Part shown: in pieces, positions 46,313-57,257 of the stretch
Position numbering within the stretch: position 1 is the first letter of the stretch
Layout: every line of letters begins with the position of its first letter
Origin: Salinibacter ruber DSM 13855
GTDB taxonomy: Bacteria > Bacteroidota > Rhodothermia > Rhodothermales > Salinibacteraceae
Assembly (NCBI RefSeq): GCF_000013045.1
Contig: NC_007677.1
Coordinates: forward strand, 1,116,001-1,180,000
Length of the DNA stretch: 64,000 nucleotides
Reading direction: 5' to 3'
The notes under the pieces: model-generated
The model's database searches: none
The model's input: only the letters and a program-made list of their open reading frames with translations
What the model was told of the DNA's origin: nothing
Translations under genes and position numbers: made by a program

Positions 46313-47857
46313 ATGTCCCCCGCATCCTCAGAGCTCAGTGAACAGGAACAGCGCCGACGTGAGGAGCGCGACGCGCTCGAACGGCGCGGCATCGACCCCT
46401 ACCCCTACGCGTGGGACGTGGATGCCCACGCCGACGAGATCCTCGATACGTTCGACGACGACCTGCATCAGCCGGAGGATGGCGAGGTCGGGGGGTACAA
46501 GGTCTCCGTTGCCGGCCGCATCACGGGGCTTCGGGTGATGGGGGGCTCGGCGTTCTTTGACCTCCGGGACGAGACGGGCACGATTCAGGTCTACGTGCGC
46601 TCGCAGGACCTGGGCGACGACTTCTACGACGAGGTCTTTACGGAGCTGTTCGACATCGGCGACATCGTGGGCGTCGAGGGGTTCGTCTTCCGGACGGGGA
46701 TGGGGGAGGTGACCGTCCGGGCCGCCGACGAATTTCAGTTGCTGGCGAAGGCCCTGCGGCCGTTGCCGGTGGTGAAGGAGACCGAGGAGGAGACCTATTA
46801 CGAGGTGACGGACAAGGAATTCCGGTACCGGCAGCGGTACGTCGACCTCGCAGTGAACGAGGACGTGCGGGGCGTCTTTCGGCAGCGGTCCAAGCTCATC
46901 TCCACGATGCGCGGCTTTCTGGACGAGCAGGGCTGTTTAGAGGTGGAGACGCCCGTCCTTCAGCCTGTATACGGCGGGGCGTCGGCCGCCCCGTTCGAGA
47001 CGCACCACAACGCGCTCGACATGCCGCTCTACCTCCGCATCGCGGACGAGCTGTACCTGAAGCGGCTGTTGGTGGGGGGCTTTGAGGGGGTCTACGAGAT
47101 CGGGAAGGACTTTCGGAATGAGGGCCTGAGCCGGTTCCACAATCCGGAGTTCACCATGATGGAGTGCTACGTGGCCTACAAGGACTACCGGTGGATGATG
47201 GACCTGACGGAGGACCTTCTCCGCACGGCCGCCACTGCGCTGCACGACACGCCCACGGTGGCCTTCGAGGGACACGAGATCGACTTCGGGGGGGGATGGA
47301 CACGAATTCCGTTCTTCGAAGCCATCGAGGAGGCGACCGGCTTCGACCTGTACCGGGCCGGGGCCGATCGGGTCTACGACGTGGCGGCGAACGAACTGGG
47401 GCTGGAGGAGGTCGAGGCCGACATGGGCCTTGGCGGGCTCCTCGACGAGATCTTCAGCGAAACGGTGGAGCCGACGCTCGTCCAACCCACCTTCGTGACC
47501 GATTATCCGATTGAGCTGAGCCCCCTCGCCAAAAAGCACCGCGAGAAGGAGGGGCTCGTGGAGCGGTTCGAGCTCGTGGTGGCGGGGCGTGAGGTGGCCA
47601 ACGCCTTTAGCGAGCTCAACGACCCGCAGGATCAGCGCGAGCGGTTTGAGCGGCAGGCGCGCCAACGCGCCGCGGAGGTGGACGATGATGTGGATCCGGA
47701 AGACTTGATCGATGAGGATTACCTCCGGGCCCTGGAGTACGGCATGCCGCCTGCGGCCGGGCTGGGCGTCGGCATCGACCGCCTCACCATGATCCTTACT
47801 GGGCAGGAGTCGATCCGCGACGTCATTCTCTTCCCCCTGCTCCGCCCCGAGCAGTAG
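46313..47857 (+). CDS. lysS: Lysyl-tRNA synthetase, class II
   Basis: A 514-residue class II synthetase that charges tRNA-Lys. The N-terminal OB-fold anticodon-binding domain is at ~60-150 (VAGRITGLRVMGGSAFFDLRD). The catalytic domain shows motif 1 (RSKLISTMRGFLDEQGCLEVETPVL, ~190), motif 2 (FRNEGLSRFHNPEFTMMECY) and motif 3 (GLGVGIDRLTMILTG near the C-terminus). EGLVERFELVVAGREVANAFSELNDP is the LysRS-specific region. Length is typical. No terminator is obvious directly after it. Confidence 0.96.
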   Translation: MSPASSELSEQEQRRREERDALERRGIDPYPYAWDVDAHADEILDTFDDDLHQPEDGEVGGYKVSVAGRITGLRVMGGSAFFDLRDETGTIQVYVRSQDLGDDFYDEVFTELFDIGDIVGVEGFVFRTGMGEVTVRAADEFQLLAKALRPLPVVKETEEETYYEVTDKEFRYRQRYVDLAVNEDVRGVFRQRSKLISTMRGFLDEQGCLEVETPVLQPVYGGASAAPFETHHNALDMPLYLRIADELYLKRLLVGGFEGVYEIGKDFRNEGLSRFHNPEFTMMECYVAYKDYRWMMDLTEDLLRTAATALHDTPTVAFEGHEIDFGGGWTRIPFFEAIEEATGFDLYRAGADRVYDVAANELGLEEVEADMGLGGLLDEIFSETVEPTLVQPTFVTDYPIELSPLAKKHREKEGLVERFELVVAGREVANAFSELNDPQDQRERFERQARQRAAEVDDDVDPEDLIDEDYLRALEYGMPPAAGLGVGIDRLTMILTGQESIRDVILFPLLRPEQ

Positions 47858-48068
47858 TCGGCCCCCTGGGCGACGCGGCGCCGCGTTCACCAATTGCCGG
47901 TGGGTGCCGCGCATCGCCCGGGACACGGACGCCCCTTTGCCAGAAGGCCAGGCGCTCGTCTGTCGGGGGACGTGTGGTGTTGGCGACAGCACTGCCCGTC
48001 CGTCGAGGCGGCCGGCTCCAAGAGCCGCACCGGGACCGGGGCGAGCCCGCTCCTGGACGGGCCCCATC

Positions 48069-48104
48069 AAAAAACGGGCGGACCCCCGCGAAGGGATCCG
48101 CCCG
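48069..48104 (-). terminator. Rho-independent terminator of the PKD/OmpA lipoprotein gene
   Basis: On the minus strand CGGGCGGA (48104-48097) pairs with TCCGCCCG (48082-48075), followed by six Ts (48074-48069). It lies 35-70 bp past the lipoprotein stop codon. A strong intrinsic terminator. Confidence 0.85.
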
Positions 48105-48138
48105 CAGAGGCGGCTCAAATGGGCGTAAGGGACGCCTA

Positions 48139-49113
48139 CTACATGCCGTCGTCTTCACGCTGCGGCAGCGAGTCGGCGCGGCGGTACTGCCGCGTGCCGC
48201 CCTTCTTCGAGGTGATGCCTTCAACCTGGCCCTGACCACTGGTCATGATGCGGGAGCCGGGCACGCCGTTGTTCTGGTAGAAGCTGGACACGGCCTCGGC
48301 TCGATCCTCCGAGAGCGACTGCACGTTGCGCTCGCCCGGCGCGGCGAAGCCTTCAACCTGCACGCTCAGGTTCGGGCAGTCGGAGAGGATGTCGGCGTTT
48401 TCCTGAAGACTTTCCTCTCCTTCCTCGGTCAGCGTGCTGGAGTTGCGATCGAAGAAGGCCGAGTTCATCTCGCTCACGGTGGTGCAGATCTCCGGGAGCA
48501 CGCGGTTGACGCGGACGGTCACCGTTCGGGTGTCCTCCCCCACATCGTTGGACGCCTCCAGGCGCGCGGTGTACTGTCCCGGCTCCTCGTAGGTGTGGGT
48601 GGGCGACTGGCTCATCGACGAGGAGCCGTCCCCGAAGCTCCAGCTCCGTGACACGGGCGTGTCCCCCTGCACGTTGCTGCTGAAGCGCACCGTCTCGCCT
48701 TCGTCGACGGGGTTAGGCGTCGCGTTGATCGAGGTGATGGAGGCGGGCTGGGGCGGCGGGACCACGCGCACGGAGATGGTGTCCGAGTCGGAGCCTCCTT
48801 CGTTGCTCGCCTGGAACCGGATGGCGTACTGCCCGGTGGAGCTGTAGCTGTGATTCGTCAGCAGTCCGGAGCCCGTCGCGCCGTCGCCGAACTCCCAGGT
48901 GTAGGTCAGGGGGTCGTCGGCCTCCGCCTCATTGATTGAGGCTTCGAACGTGCCGGTCTCGTCAGTCTCGAGGGTGTCGGGGCCGCTTACCGACTGCACG
49001 ACGGGGGCGGTCGCTCCACACCCGGCGAGAAACAGTCCCCCGACAATGAGGAGAAGAGGGGCCCAGAGTGAAGAGAGAGAATGCGCGTTCGAAGAGATAT
49101 TGGTGTTCATCAT
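48139..49113 (-). CDS. PKD-domain lipoprotein with OmpA-like C-terminus
   Basis: A 324-residue protein. The signal peptide ends in a lipobox (LAGC, Cys32), so it is lipid-anchored. Two PKD domains follow (~38-118 and ~122-205), each with the YTWEFGDG / SRSWSFGDG hallmark. The C-terminal part (~210-305) resembles an OmpA peptidoglycan-binding domain: NSSTLTEEGEESLQENADIL, LSVQVEGFAAPGERN and LSEDRAEAVSSFY. It probably links outer membrane and peptidoglycan. The Met-Met start at 49113/49110 leaves the exact initiator open. It ends at a strong terminator. Confidence 0.8.
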   Translation of the reverse strand: MMNTNISSNAHSLSSLWAPLLLIVGGLFLAGCGATAPVVQSVSGPDTLETDETGTFEASINEAEADDPLTYTWEFGDGATGSGLLTNHSYSSTGQYAIRFQASNEGGSDSDTISVRVVPPPQPASITSINATPNPVDEGETVRFSSNVQGDTPVSRSWSFGDGSSSMSQSPTHTYEEPGQYTARLEASNDVGEDTRTVTVRVNRVLPEICTTVSEMNSAFFDRNSSTLTEEGEESLQENADILSDCPNLSVQVEGFAAPGERNVQSLSEDRAEAVSSFYQNNGVPGSRIMTSGQGQVEGITSKKGGTRQYRRADSLPQREDDGM

Positions 49114-49440
49114 AGGGTTGATGGTGTTTTAAAGGAAGTAGAGGCCGAGAGAAGAGAAACGGTGGCTCCCCAGGGCCACCCCCACTGGAGAGTTCAGGGT
49201 TTCTACACGATGTGAAGGTATAGAACGTGGTTCGGACACGCAATTGCTTCCCCAAGAATAAATCCGGGGTCTTCAAGAAGAAATCGCCTATGGGGCGGGG
49301 CAGCGATTGGCCCCCAAGGGAAAAGGGGGCCGTAGGTGGGGCGCCAAGCTCGTTCCGGATGGGGGCGGAGGTCCGCGTCCTGCGGCCCATCCGCGCCCTG
49401 GAGACTGCGTTGGCCGGGGCAAAATGGGGCCCCGAACATG
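49114..49440. other. 327-bp gap between rpsT and the lipoprotein gene
   Basis: Both neighbours are on the minus strand. The region holds a perfect hairpin GGCCCCC (49309-49315) / GGGGGCC (49325-49331) without a T run, and a second GC-rich inverted pair just past rpsT (around 49414-49434). The lipoprotein promoter is probably near the AT-richer 49200-49230. No coding sequence is supported. Confidence 0.4.
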
Positions 49441-49695
49441 CTACTCCAGGGCATCCACGTGCTTTTCGAGCTTGCTCTTCCGGTTGGCGGCTTTGTTCTC
49501 GTGGATGATGCCTTTGGCGGCCAGACGGTCCAGGTCGCCCTTCACGTCGTTGAGGAGTTCTTCGGCTTCTTCCTTGTCGTCTAGGGAGCGGAGGGTTTTA
49601 ATTTTCGTGCGGACGCGGCTCTTCTGCGACTTGTTGCGCTTCTGGCGCTTTTCATTTTGCCGCATGCGCTTCTTTGCAGATTCGTGTCGGGGCAT
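49441..49695 (-). CDS. rpsT: 30S ribosomal protein S20
   Basis: An 84-residue S20. The start is the ATG of MPRHESAKKRMRQNEKRQKR, the conserved basic N-terminus; upstream residues in the frame are not S20. The rest follows the three-helix pattern: KSRVRTKIKTL, DVKGDLDRLAAKGIIHENKAANRKSKL. It binds 16S rRNA at the base of the small subunit. Typical length. It is divergent from the M23 peptidase gene with 295 bp between. Confidence 0.95.
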   Translation of the reverse strand: MPRHESAKKRMRQNEKRQKRNKSQKSRVRTKIKTLRSLDDKEEAEELLNDVKGDLDRLAAKGIIHENKAANRKSKLEKHVDALE

Positions 49696-49990
49696 GGTCT
49701 GGGGGGTCGGTACGTGACGAGAGGGTTGCGAGTAGTGTTGGGTACGCCTCCCTGAACGCATCGCGCGGGCCGGCGACGGGTTCCTGTCTCCCCGTCGAAG
49801 ATTGTGCGAGTCGCCTCAAAGGGGATAGGCGTTCTTTTCGGAAAGCGGCCTAGAAACCGAAAACACCGCGGTCCGTTCCTCACCGCCAAGACACATTTTT
49901 CCCTCCGCCCCGGACGGGCGGGCTGCTCGGCGGCACGGCCGAATCGGCCTGTCCCATCCTTCATTTGGTGCTTGGCAGAAGAAAGGTGTT

Positions 49991-50887
49991 ATGTGGTCGT
50001 TCTTCGCGGATCTCGTCCAAAAGGTGGGCACCGAGCAAACCATCGTCGTCATGGACGCGGAGGGGGTGGGCAAGACGCGACGCCATCACGTTCGCCCGTC
50101 GCGCATGGTCGCGATGTGGGGGGGGAGCCTGGCGGCGGCCGGTCTCCTCGCGGCCCTTCTGGTCGCATTTACACCACTGCGTACCCAGATTCCGGGCTAT
50201 GGAACGGAGGAAATGAAGGAGAGCGCCCGCCTCAATACCCTTCGTGTGCGGGCCCTTCAGGATTCACTCGCCGCCCAGCGGGACTACATCCAGCGCCTTC
50301 GTCGACTCATCACCGGTCGGGTTGAGCCGGCGCCCCCCTCCGACGGAGCCCGTTCGGAATCTGGGTCGGGAGGGGGGGCAGTGGCAACGGGGGACGCGGG
50401 GCCCCCAGCGAGCGAGGGACCGTCCGGCGCATCCGCCCGGAACGCCCACCAGCAACCGGCCTTCGCACCGAGTCCCCGTTCGGGCGCCGCCGCGAGCGCC
50501 CCTGGGGGCCTTTCGTTTCCCCTCTCGCCCCCGGTCGCGAACGGGTTTCCGACTCGAGGCTTCGACGTGGCAACCGGGCACTACGGCATCGACGTCGCAG
50601 TGTCCGAGGGCGATTACGTCCGGTCCGTGGGGGACGGGTACGTCGTCTGGGCCGACTGGGCGCAGGACGGCGGCTACACGATTGCGGTTCAGCATGCCGG
50701 TGGATACCTTTCGGTCTACAAGCATAACAAACGCTTGCTCAAACAGCTGGGCGACCGGGTGACGGCCCAAGAGCCGGTCGCGGTAACCGGAAACACGGGC
50801 GCCGTGACGACCGGCCCTCACCTACACTTTGAGCTCTGGCAGAATGGCCTTGCCCAGGGGCCGGACGCCTATATCGCAGGCTGGTAG
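49991..50887 (+). CDS. M23 (LytM) family metallopeptidase
   Basis: A 298-residue inner-membrane-anchored peptidase. One helix at ~42-64 (WGGSLAAAGLLAALLVAF) is followed by a coiled coil (~78-105), a Pro/Ala/Gly-rich linker and the M23 domain at ~175-295. Zinc ligands are His and Asp of GHYGID and the HLH of GPHLHFELW; VGDGYVVWADW and GNTGAV are also typical. It cleaves peptidoglycan cross-links or regulates other hydrolases. It sits 50 bp upstream of a bactofilin gene, a known pairing in cell-shape control. Confidence 0.9.
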   Translation: MWSFFADLVQKVGTEQTIVVMDAEGVGKTRRHHVRPSRMVAMWGGSLAAAGLLAALLVAFTPLRTQIPGYGTEEMKESARLNTLRVRALQDSLAAQRDYIQRLRRLITGRVEPAPPSDGARSESGSGGGAVATGDAGPPASEGPSGASARNAHQQPAFAPSPRSGAAASAPGGLSFPLSPPVANGFPTRGFDVATGHYGIDVAVSEGDYVRSVGDGYVVWADWAQDGGYTIAVQHAGGYLSVYKHNKRLLKQLGDRVTAQEPVAVTGNTGAVTTGPHLHFELWQNGLAQGPDAYIAGW

Positions 50888-50937
50888 CCGATGTCAGGGC
50901 GACTGCCGAACCTCCTTTGGACTTCCATTTTTCGCTG

Positions 50938-51438
50938 ATGGGACTCTTCGCCAACTCGCAAACGGACGACGCTTCATCCTCCATGGCTAACCAGACACGC
51001 ACCGTTCAGGATCAGGTGAATCTCGTCGGCGAAGGCACGGTCTTCGAGGGAACCGTGCGGGCGAAAAGTGACGTCCGCGCCAGTGGGCGCATCGTGGGGA
51101 CCCTCGAGGTCGATGGCAAAACAATGATTGCCGAAGAGGGAGAGGTAGAGGGGGAGATCATCGCGACCAACGTCGAGATTGCCGGGCAGGTACAGGGCGA
51201 GATTTACGTGGACGAGCGTCTGGTCCTCAAGAGCACCGCCCAGGTGGACGGGACGATCGAGACGGATCGCTTGGTCGTGGAAGAGGGGGCGGAGTTCACG
51301 GGGGAGTGCGAGATGGGCACCACCCTTTCTGAAAGCAAGGCGCCCTCTGGGGAGGCGAGTTGGGAGCGCGACTCCGTTCGCTCCGAGCGATCTGAGGCCG
51401 AAGACCCGGAGCCGTCGGGCGAGGCAGCTGAGGCGTAG
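50938..51438 (+). CDS. Bactofilin
   Basis: A 166-residue bactofilin. The core (~25-120) is a beta-helix of short repeats: GEGTVFEGTVRAKSDVRASGRIVG, EVEGEIIATNVEIAGQVQGEI, LVLKSTAQVDGTIETDRLVV. It polymerises into cytoskeletal filaments and recruits M23 peptidases. An acidic, Ser/Glu-rich tail (~125-166) follows. The ATG at 50938 (MGLFANS) gives the usual disordered N-terminus. It is flanked by the M23 gene and, 51 bp downstream, by atpZ, so shape and energy genes may share a transcript. Confidence 0.92.
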   Translation: MGLFANSQTDDASSSMANQTRTVQDQVNLVGEGTVFEGTVRAKSDVRASGRIVGTLEVDGKTMIAEEGEVEGEIIATNVEIAGQVQGEIYVDERLVLKSTAQVDGTIETDRLVVEEGAEFTGECEMGTTLSESKAPSGEASWERDSVRSERSEAEDPEPSGEAAEA

Positions 51439-51489
51439 ACACGGGCCGGGCCAGGGCCGTGCCGCACAGGCCATCGGTGCACGTTGGGT

Positions 51490-51801
51490 ATGAGTCGTTC
51501 AGAAGACCGGGCTCACGCTGAATCGGACGAGGCGCCGACCGACCGCCCCGGCGCTTCCCGGGCCGACGACGAGGGCTCCGCGCAGGAGGGGGGACCGTGG
51601 AGGCGTGCCCTTCGTGACATCGCCCCGTATCTCGACCTGGGCTGGCGCCTCATGGGGGTGGCCGCCTTTCCGCCCCTCATTGGAGCGTACGTTGACTGGC
51701 AACTCCAGACCGCCCCCTGGGGGTTGTTCGTCGGGGCGGCGATTGGGCTCGTGGGGTCCGGGCTCCAGCTCCGACGGCTTCAGCACGAATTCCGCTCTTG
51801 A
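51490..51801 (+). CDS. atpZ: AtpZ/AtpI-family F0F1 assembly protein
   Basis: A 103-residue protein from the ATG of MSRSEDRAH (a TTG six bases upstream is less likely). An acidic disordered N-terminus (~1-40) precedes two membrane helices (~52-68, GWRLMGVAAFPPLIGAYV; ~74-92, GLFVGAAIGLVGSGLQL). The GWRLMG...GAYVD motif is that of AtpZ, which helps assemble the F0 rotor. It opens the ATP synthase cluster. Confidence 0.85.
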   Translation: MSRSEDRAHAESDEAPTDRPGASRADDEGSAQEGGPWRRALRDIAPYLDLGWRLMGVAAFPPLIGAYVDWQLQTAPWGLFVGAAIGLVGSGLQLRRLQHEFRS

Positions 51802-52010
51802 CGCCGCGGCGGGCCGCCATAACGAGCCCGTTAGGTCTGGGGCGCTCCTCCGAAATTCTTTCATGCACGATTCACCGCTTCTCATAAGTCCTGCACCGCC
51901 CCGATGCGTAGCTTCAGTGGCGGTGTGGGAGCATTGATGTGCGTAGCGTAGGGGCTTGCCCCACGTTCATTGCCGCGCATTGCCCTCACTGACCAACTGC
52001 CGGCACCGCG

Positions 52011-52325
52011 ATGACAACTGGGTTGTGGCTGGGTCTCGGAGGGGGAGTCGCAACGGTGGGGCTCCACGTCCTGGCCCGCATGCTGACGCACTACGCGGCC
52101 CTGCGGGCATCGGACCGAGAGACATTCCTGATCATTGAGCTGGGCGGGCTCGGGGGACGAATGGGTCTTGTCTTCGTCGTAATGATCGTGGTCCTCCTGT
52201 ACGCTCCGGTCCACGTGCCGACGTACGTAGGGACCCTGCTCGGGCTGCTATTCGTGAGCATCGCGTTCGAGATTTGGATGATTGTCCGACGGATGAGACA
52301 AGACGGCCTCATGGCCCGAGATTGA
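52011..52325 (+). CDS. Hypothetical membrane protein at the AtpI position
   Basis: A 104-residue protein with about four hydrophobic segments (~5-25, ~38-48, ~50-66, ~70-92; LVFVVMIVVLLYAP, LLGLLFVSIAFEIWMIV). It lies between atpZ and atpB, the usual place of AtpI/uncI, and is of similar length. Sequence similarity to AtpI is weak to the eye, so the link is mostly positional. It would assist c-ring assembly or ion supply if AtpI. Confidence 0.6.
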   Translation: MTTGLWLGLGGGVATVGLHVLARMLTHYAALRASDRETFLIIELGGLGGRMGLVFVVMIVVLLYAPVHVPTYVGTLLGLLFVSIAFEIWMIVRRMRQDGLMARD

Positions 52326-52376
52326 AAGCGCTCAGTCCGTCGCGCACATGATCGCTATTTCATAGATACAGACCTT

Positions 52377-53615
52377 ATGATCGGTCGGGTTCGCCCTCTG
52401 CGAATTGTTGCCCTCCTCGTGCTGGGAATGAGTCTGGCACTGCCCGCGGCGCCTGCGAAGGCCGCGGACGGAGAGCTGACCCTTGAGGGCATCGTCAACA
52501 ACACCATCCTCGGGCACGCCGAGGACGGCTACTACCTCAACCTCAAGCCGTTTGCGCAGGTTGAGCTTCCGCGCATCATGCTCGTCCGCACGGCGGACGG
52601 CGCACTGACCCTCGAAGCGTACGGAAGCACGAAAGGGCTCCTGCAAAACGGACCGTATGGCCTGGCCGCCCACGGGGACGAAGGGGAAGGGCATGCCGGT
52701 CCGATTACGGCGTCGGCGGAGCTCGCAGAAGCCATTGAGGCGAAGGAGCACCTCCACAGCACGGCGGTCCGCACCAGTGGGGAGGTCGTCGCGGACCTCT
52801 CCATTTCTCGGCATCTCATCTTCGGGCTGCTGGCGATGCTCATCGTGCTGGGGGTCTTCATTGCCCTGGCACAGCGCTACAAAAAGGAGCACGACCGACC
52901 CGAGGCCCCCAAGGGCGTCTTTCAGAATATGATGGAGGTCCTGGTCGTTTTCGTCCGCGACGAAATCGCGAAGCCCAACATTCCGGACGGAAAGTGGCGC
53001 ACGTTTCTGCCCTACCTGCTGACGGCCTTCTTCTTCATCCTCGTCGCCAATATTCTGGGGCTCGTGCCGTTTGCGGGGGCGGCCACGTCCAACATCGCGG
53101 TGACGGGGGTGATGGCCATCATGACGTTCTCCATCGTGCTTCTCTACGGCTCGTCCGACTACTACAAGGAGCTGCTGACCGGGCCGCCGGACGCCCCTGT
53201 TCTCATTCGGATCATCCTGGTGCCCATCGAGATCATCGGTCTCGTAATGCGGCACCTTGCCCTCGCCATTCGTCTGTTTGCGAACATGATGGGCGGATCG
53301 CTCATCATCTTCAGCCTCATCGGGCTGGTCTTCATGATGAACGTGATCATGGGGGAGGCGGCGGCCTGGTCGACCACCGTCATTAGCATAGGATTCACCG
53401 TCTTCATCTTGTTGCTCAAGCTGCTCGTTGCCTTCATTCAGGCGTACGTATTCACCATTCTCTCGGCCCTCTTCATCGGAATGGCCGTGGAGGAGCATCA
53501 CCCCGACGGTGAGGAGGCGGCTGAGCCCGACGTCGGCCTCGACGGCCGGGTTGAAGACCGCCTCGACGCCGTGGAAGACAAGATGGAGGACCGCGTGCAG
53601 CCGACGACGGCCTAA
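52377..53615 (+). CDS. atpB: ATP synthase F0 subunit a
   Basis: A 412-residue subunit a, long for the family (~230-370). An N-terminal signal-like helix and a ~100-residue extracytoplasmic region precede the membrane domain, as in other Bacteroidota. The essential Arg is R299 in LAIRLFANMMGGSL; the usual AGH/AGE after NM is here GGS. The final helices (FIQAYVFTILSALFIGMAVEEH) are conserved. A ~38-residue acidic tail ending VQPTTA extends into the cytoplasm. It forms the ion half-channels against the c-ring. Confidence 0.93.
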   Translation: MIGRVRPLRIVALLVLGMSLALPAAPAKAADGELTLEGIVNNTILGHAEDGYYLNLKPFAQVELPRIMLVRTADGALTLEAYGSTKGLLQNGPYGLAAHGDEGEGHAGPITASAELAEAIEAKEHLHSTAVRTSGEVVADLSISRHLIFGLLAMLIVLGVFIALAQRYKKEHDRPEAPKGVFQNMMEVLVVFVRDEIAKPNIPDGKWRTFLPYLLTAFFFILVANILGLVPFAGAATSNIAVTGVMAIMTFSIVLLYGSSDYYKELLTGPPDAPVLIRIILVPIEIIGLVMRHLALAIRLFANMMGGSLIIFSLIGLVFMMNVIMGEAAAWSTTVISIGFTVFILLLKLLVAFIQAYVFTILSALFIGMAVEEHHPDGEEAAEPDVGLDGRVEDRLDAVEDKMEDRVQPTTA

Positions 53616-53714
53616 CGCCGGGGCGATGTCCGGAGGACGCCGTCAGGCTGCGCAACACACGACCGCTGCACGACCACTCGCATACTGTACACATCACACT
53701 CGGAGAAGAACACT

Positions 53715-53945
53715 ATGGACCCCGCTGCTCTTGCATACCTCGCCGCCGGTCTCGGAGCCGGCATTTCTGCCGTTGGCGCCGCGATCGGAATTGGCCGGCT
53801 GGCCAGCTCCTCAATGGACGGGGCGGCTCGCCAGCCCGAAGCCGCCGGAGACATTCGAGGCCTCATGATTGTCTCTGCCGGTCTTATTGAGGGTGTGGCC
53901 CTGTTTGCCCTCATTATTTGCCTCCTCCTCGTCCTCTTCGTCTAA
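53715..53945 (+). CDS. atpE: ATP synthase F0 subunit c
   Basis: A 76-residue hairpin. Helix 1 has GAGISAVGAAIGIGR, the loop ARQPEA carries the conserved RQP (39-41), and helix 2 contains the ion-binding Glu59 in GLIEGVALFALI. Na+-type rings need Gln in helix 1 and EThr/Ser...Tyr in helix 2; neither is seen, so it is proton-type by sequence. This is notable for a salt-adapted cell but usual in this phylum. Confidence 0.95.
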   Translation: MDPAALAYLAAGLGAGISAVGAAIGIGRLASSSMDGAARQPEAAGDIRGLMIVSAGLIEGVALFALIICLLLVLFV

Positions 53946-54250
53946 CGGCCGTGCCGAAACGGAACGAGAGGGCGCACGTGCAGTCCACGTTGCCTCGGGG
54001 CGAGCACGATTAGAGACTCGACGGTGCGAGGGGGCAGCGTTGCGGCCGTCCCGTCCCGCCCGGGAGAACGTGGCCGTCCGCCGCACTCGTCCTGCCACAA
54101 TGGTTCGGGGATACGTCTCCTGATGCCACGGCCGAGGCCCACGAGGTGTCCCAAGGCCCCCGGGGTGGCGGCCCGTTGTCGGCCTCCACCGTGCTGCCCG
54201 AGCGCCCGCGCCCTGCAGTTAAATTTCGTCGTCCGGTTTGTCCTTTGCCT

Positions 54251-54760
54251 ATGACCGCCCTGTTTGCCCAAAGCCTCGTCACCCCATCGGTGGGGCTCAT
54301 TTTCTGGAAAACCGTCGCGTTCCTCATCTTCCTCTACATCCTCTACCGATTCGGGTGGGGGCCGATCACCGAGTCGCTGGAGGAACGAGAGGAGGAGATT
54401 GAGCACTCCATCCAGCGCGCCGAAGAGGCCCTCGAAGAGGCCAAGGCGATTCAGGCGGAGAACGAAGAGGCCCGCCGTGAGGCGGAGCAGAAGGCCCAGC
54501 AGATCCTCCGGGAGGCCCGCGACTCGGCCGAAGAGCTCCGCGAGGAGGAGAAGGCCAAAACGCGCCGTGAGATCCAGGAGATGAAGGAGCAGGCCCAGGC
54601 CGAAATCGAGCGTGAAAAGCAGGCGGCCCTCCAGGAGCTCCGTGACGAGGTGGCCGACCTCGCCATTGAGGCGGCTCAGAAAATCATCGAGAACGACCTG
54701 GACGCCGACCGGCACCGGCAGCTCGTGGACGATGCCCTCGACGACTTCCCGACGAATTAG
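54251..54760 (+). CDS. atpF: ATP synthase F0 subunit b
   Basis: A 169-residue subunit b. The membrane helix at ~14-32 (GLIFWKTVAFLIFLYILYRFGW) is followed by a continuous, highly charged right-handed coiled coil (~38-150) that forms the peripheral stalk and meets delta at its C-terminus. The ATG at 54251 (MTALFAQSL) is chosen over upstream in-frame starts because it directly precedes the helix. A 305 bp gap from atpE is longer than usual within the operon; no gene or clear hairpin was found in it. Confidence 0.93.
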   Translation: MTALFAQSLVTPSVGLIFWKTVAFLIFLYILYRFGWGPITESLEEREEEIEHSIQRAEEALEEAKAIQAENEEARREAEQKAQQILREARDSAEELREEEKAKTRREIQEMKEQAQAEIEREKQAALQELRDEVADLAIEAAQKIIENDLDADRHRQLVDDALDDFPTN

Positions 54761-54817
54761 CGCCCGGGATGGGATGGACCCTGTCCGCGCGCCCAATCCT
54801 TTACTCCAGACAGCCGT

Positions 54818-55390
54818 ATGAGCCAGCGCACGGTCACCCGGCGGTATGCCGCCGCGTTATACGAAGAAGCCAACGCGAACGGCGTCCTTGAGGCCGTCGA
54901 TGAGGACGTCCGGATGCTTCTTGAGAGTCTCGACTCCAACCGCCCGCTGGTGCGGGTCTTCGAAAGCCCCGTGATCCCTCAGGACAAGAAGGATTCCATC
55001 GTCCGTGAGCTCCTGGGCGATCGGGTCGAAGACCTGACGGTGCGGTTCCTTCGGCTGCTGATCCGGAAGGACCGCGAGACGATGACGGAGGCCATTCTCG
55101 ACCAGTACCAGACCCTTCGCGACGAACAGCGCGGCATCGTTGACGCGGAGGTCACGGTGGCCCGCCCCCTGGCGGACGAGACCCGCACGACGCTGGTGGG
55201 GGTCCTGGAGGAGAAAACGGGCAAGGAGATTCGCCTCCACCTGCACGAGGACGCGGACCTGATCGGGGGGCTTGTGGTCCGAATTGGGGACCGTGTCTTC
55301 GACGCCAGCGTGCGCAGCCAGCTCGGCGCCCTCCACGATCGGCTCCGTGAGGCGACCCTTTCGGAAAATGCCCTCGACGACGGGGCGTAG
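54818..55390 (+). CDS. atpH: ATP synthase F1 subunit delta
   Basis: A 190-residue delta (OSCP) subunit. The N-terminal helical domain begins TVTRRYAAALYEEA, the family hallmark. The C-terminal domain has DAEVTVARPL and GGLVVRIGDRVFDASVRSQL, also diagnostic. It caps F1 and binds subunit b. The start ATG at 54818 and length are typical. It is 57 bp after atpF and 59 bp before atpA. Confidence 0.95.
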   Translation: MSQRTVTRRYAAALYEEANANGVLEAVDEDVRMLLESLDSNRPLVRVFESPVIPQDKKDSIVRELLGDRVEDLTVRFLRLLIRKDRETMTEAILDQYQTLRDEQRGIVDAEVTVARPLADETRTTLVGVLEEKTGKEIRLHLHEDADLIGGLVVRIGDRVFDASVRSQLGALHDRLREATLSENALDDGA

Positions 55391-55449
55391 CCCTCCGCGG
55401 CCCGCCGCCGTCCCACTTGTTCTTCACGACTTGATCTCTCGATCCTTCC

Positions 55450-57105
<1,656 letters not shown>

Positions 57106-57257
57106 CCCCTCACCGAGGCCCCGCTGCGCGGCGGCGCGGCTCGATCAGCCCCCGGCGAACCGATCGGGGCGGCCTCAAACGAGGCGTCCGTGCTTCCTCC
57201 ACTGCCTGTCGGCCGTCCCCATTCCCACTCCTGTACGACGACCCCCCTGCCTGATCC

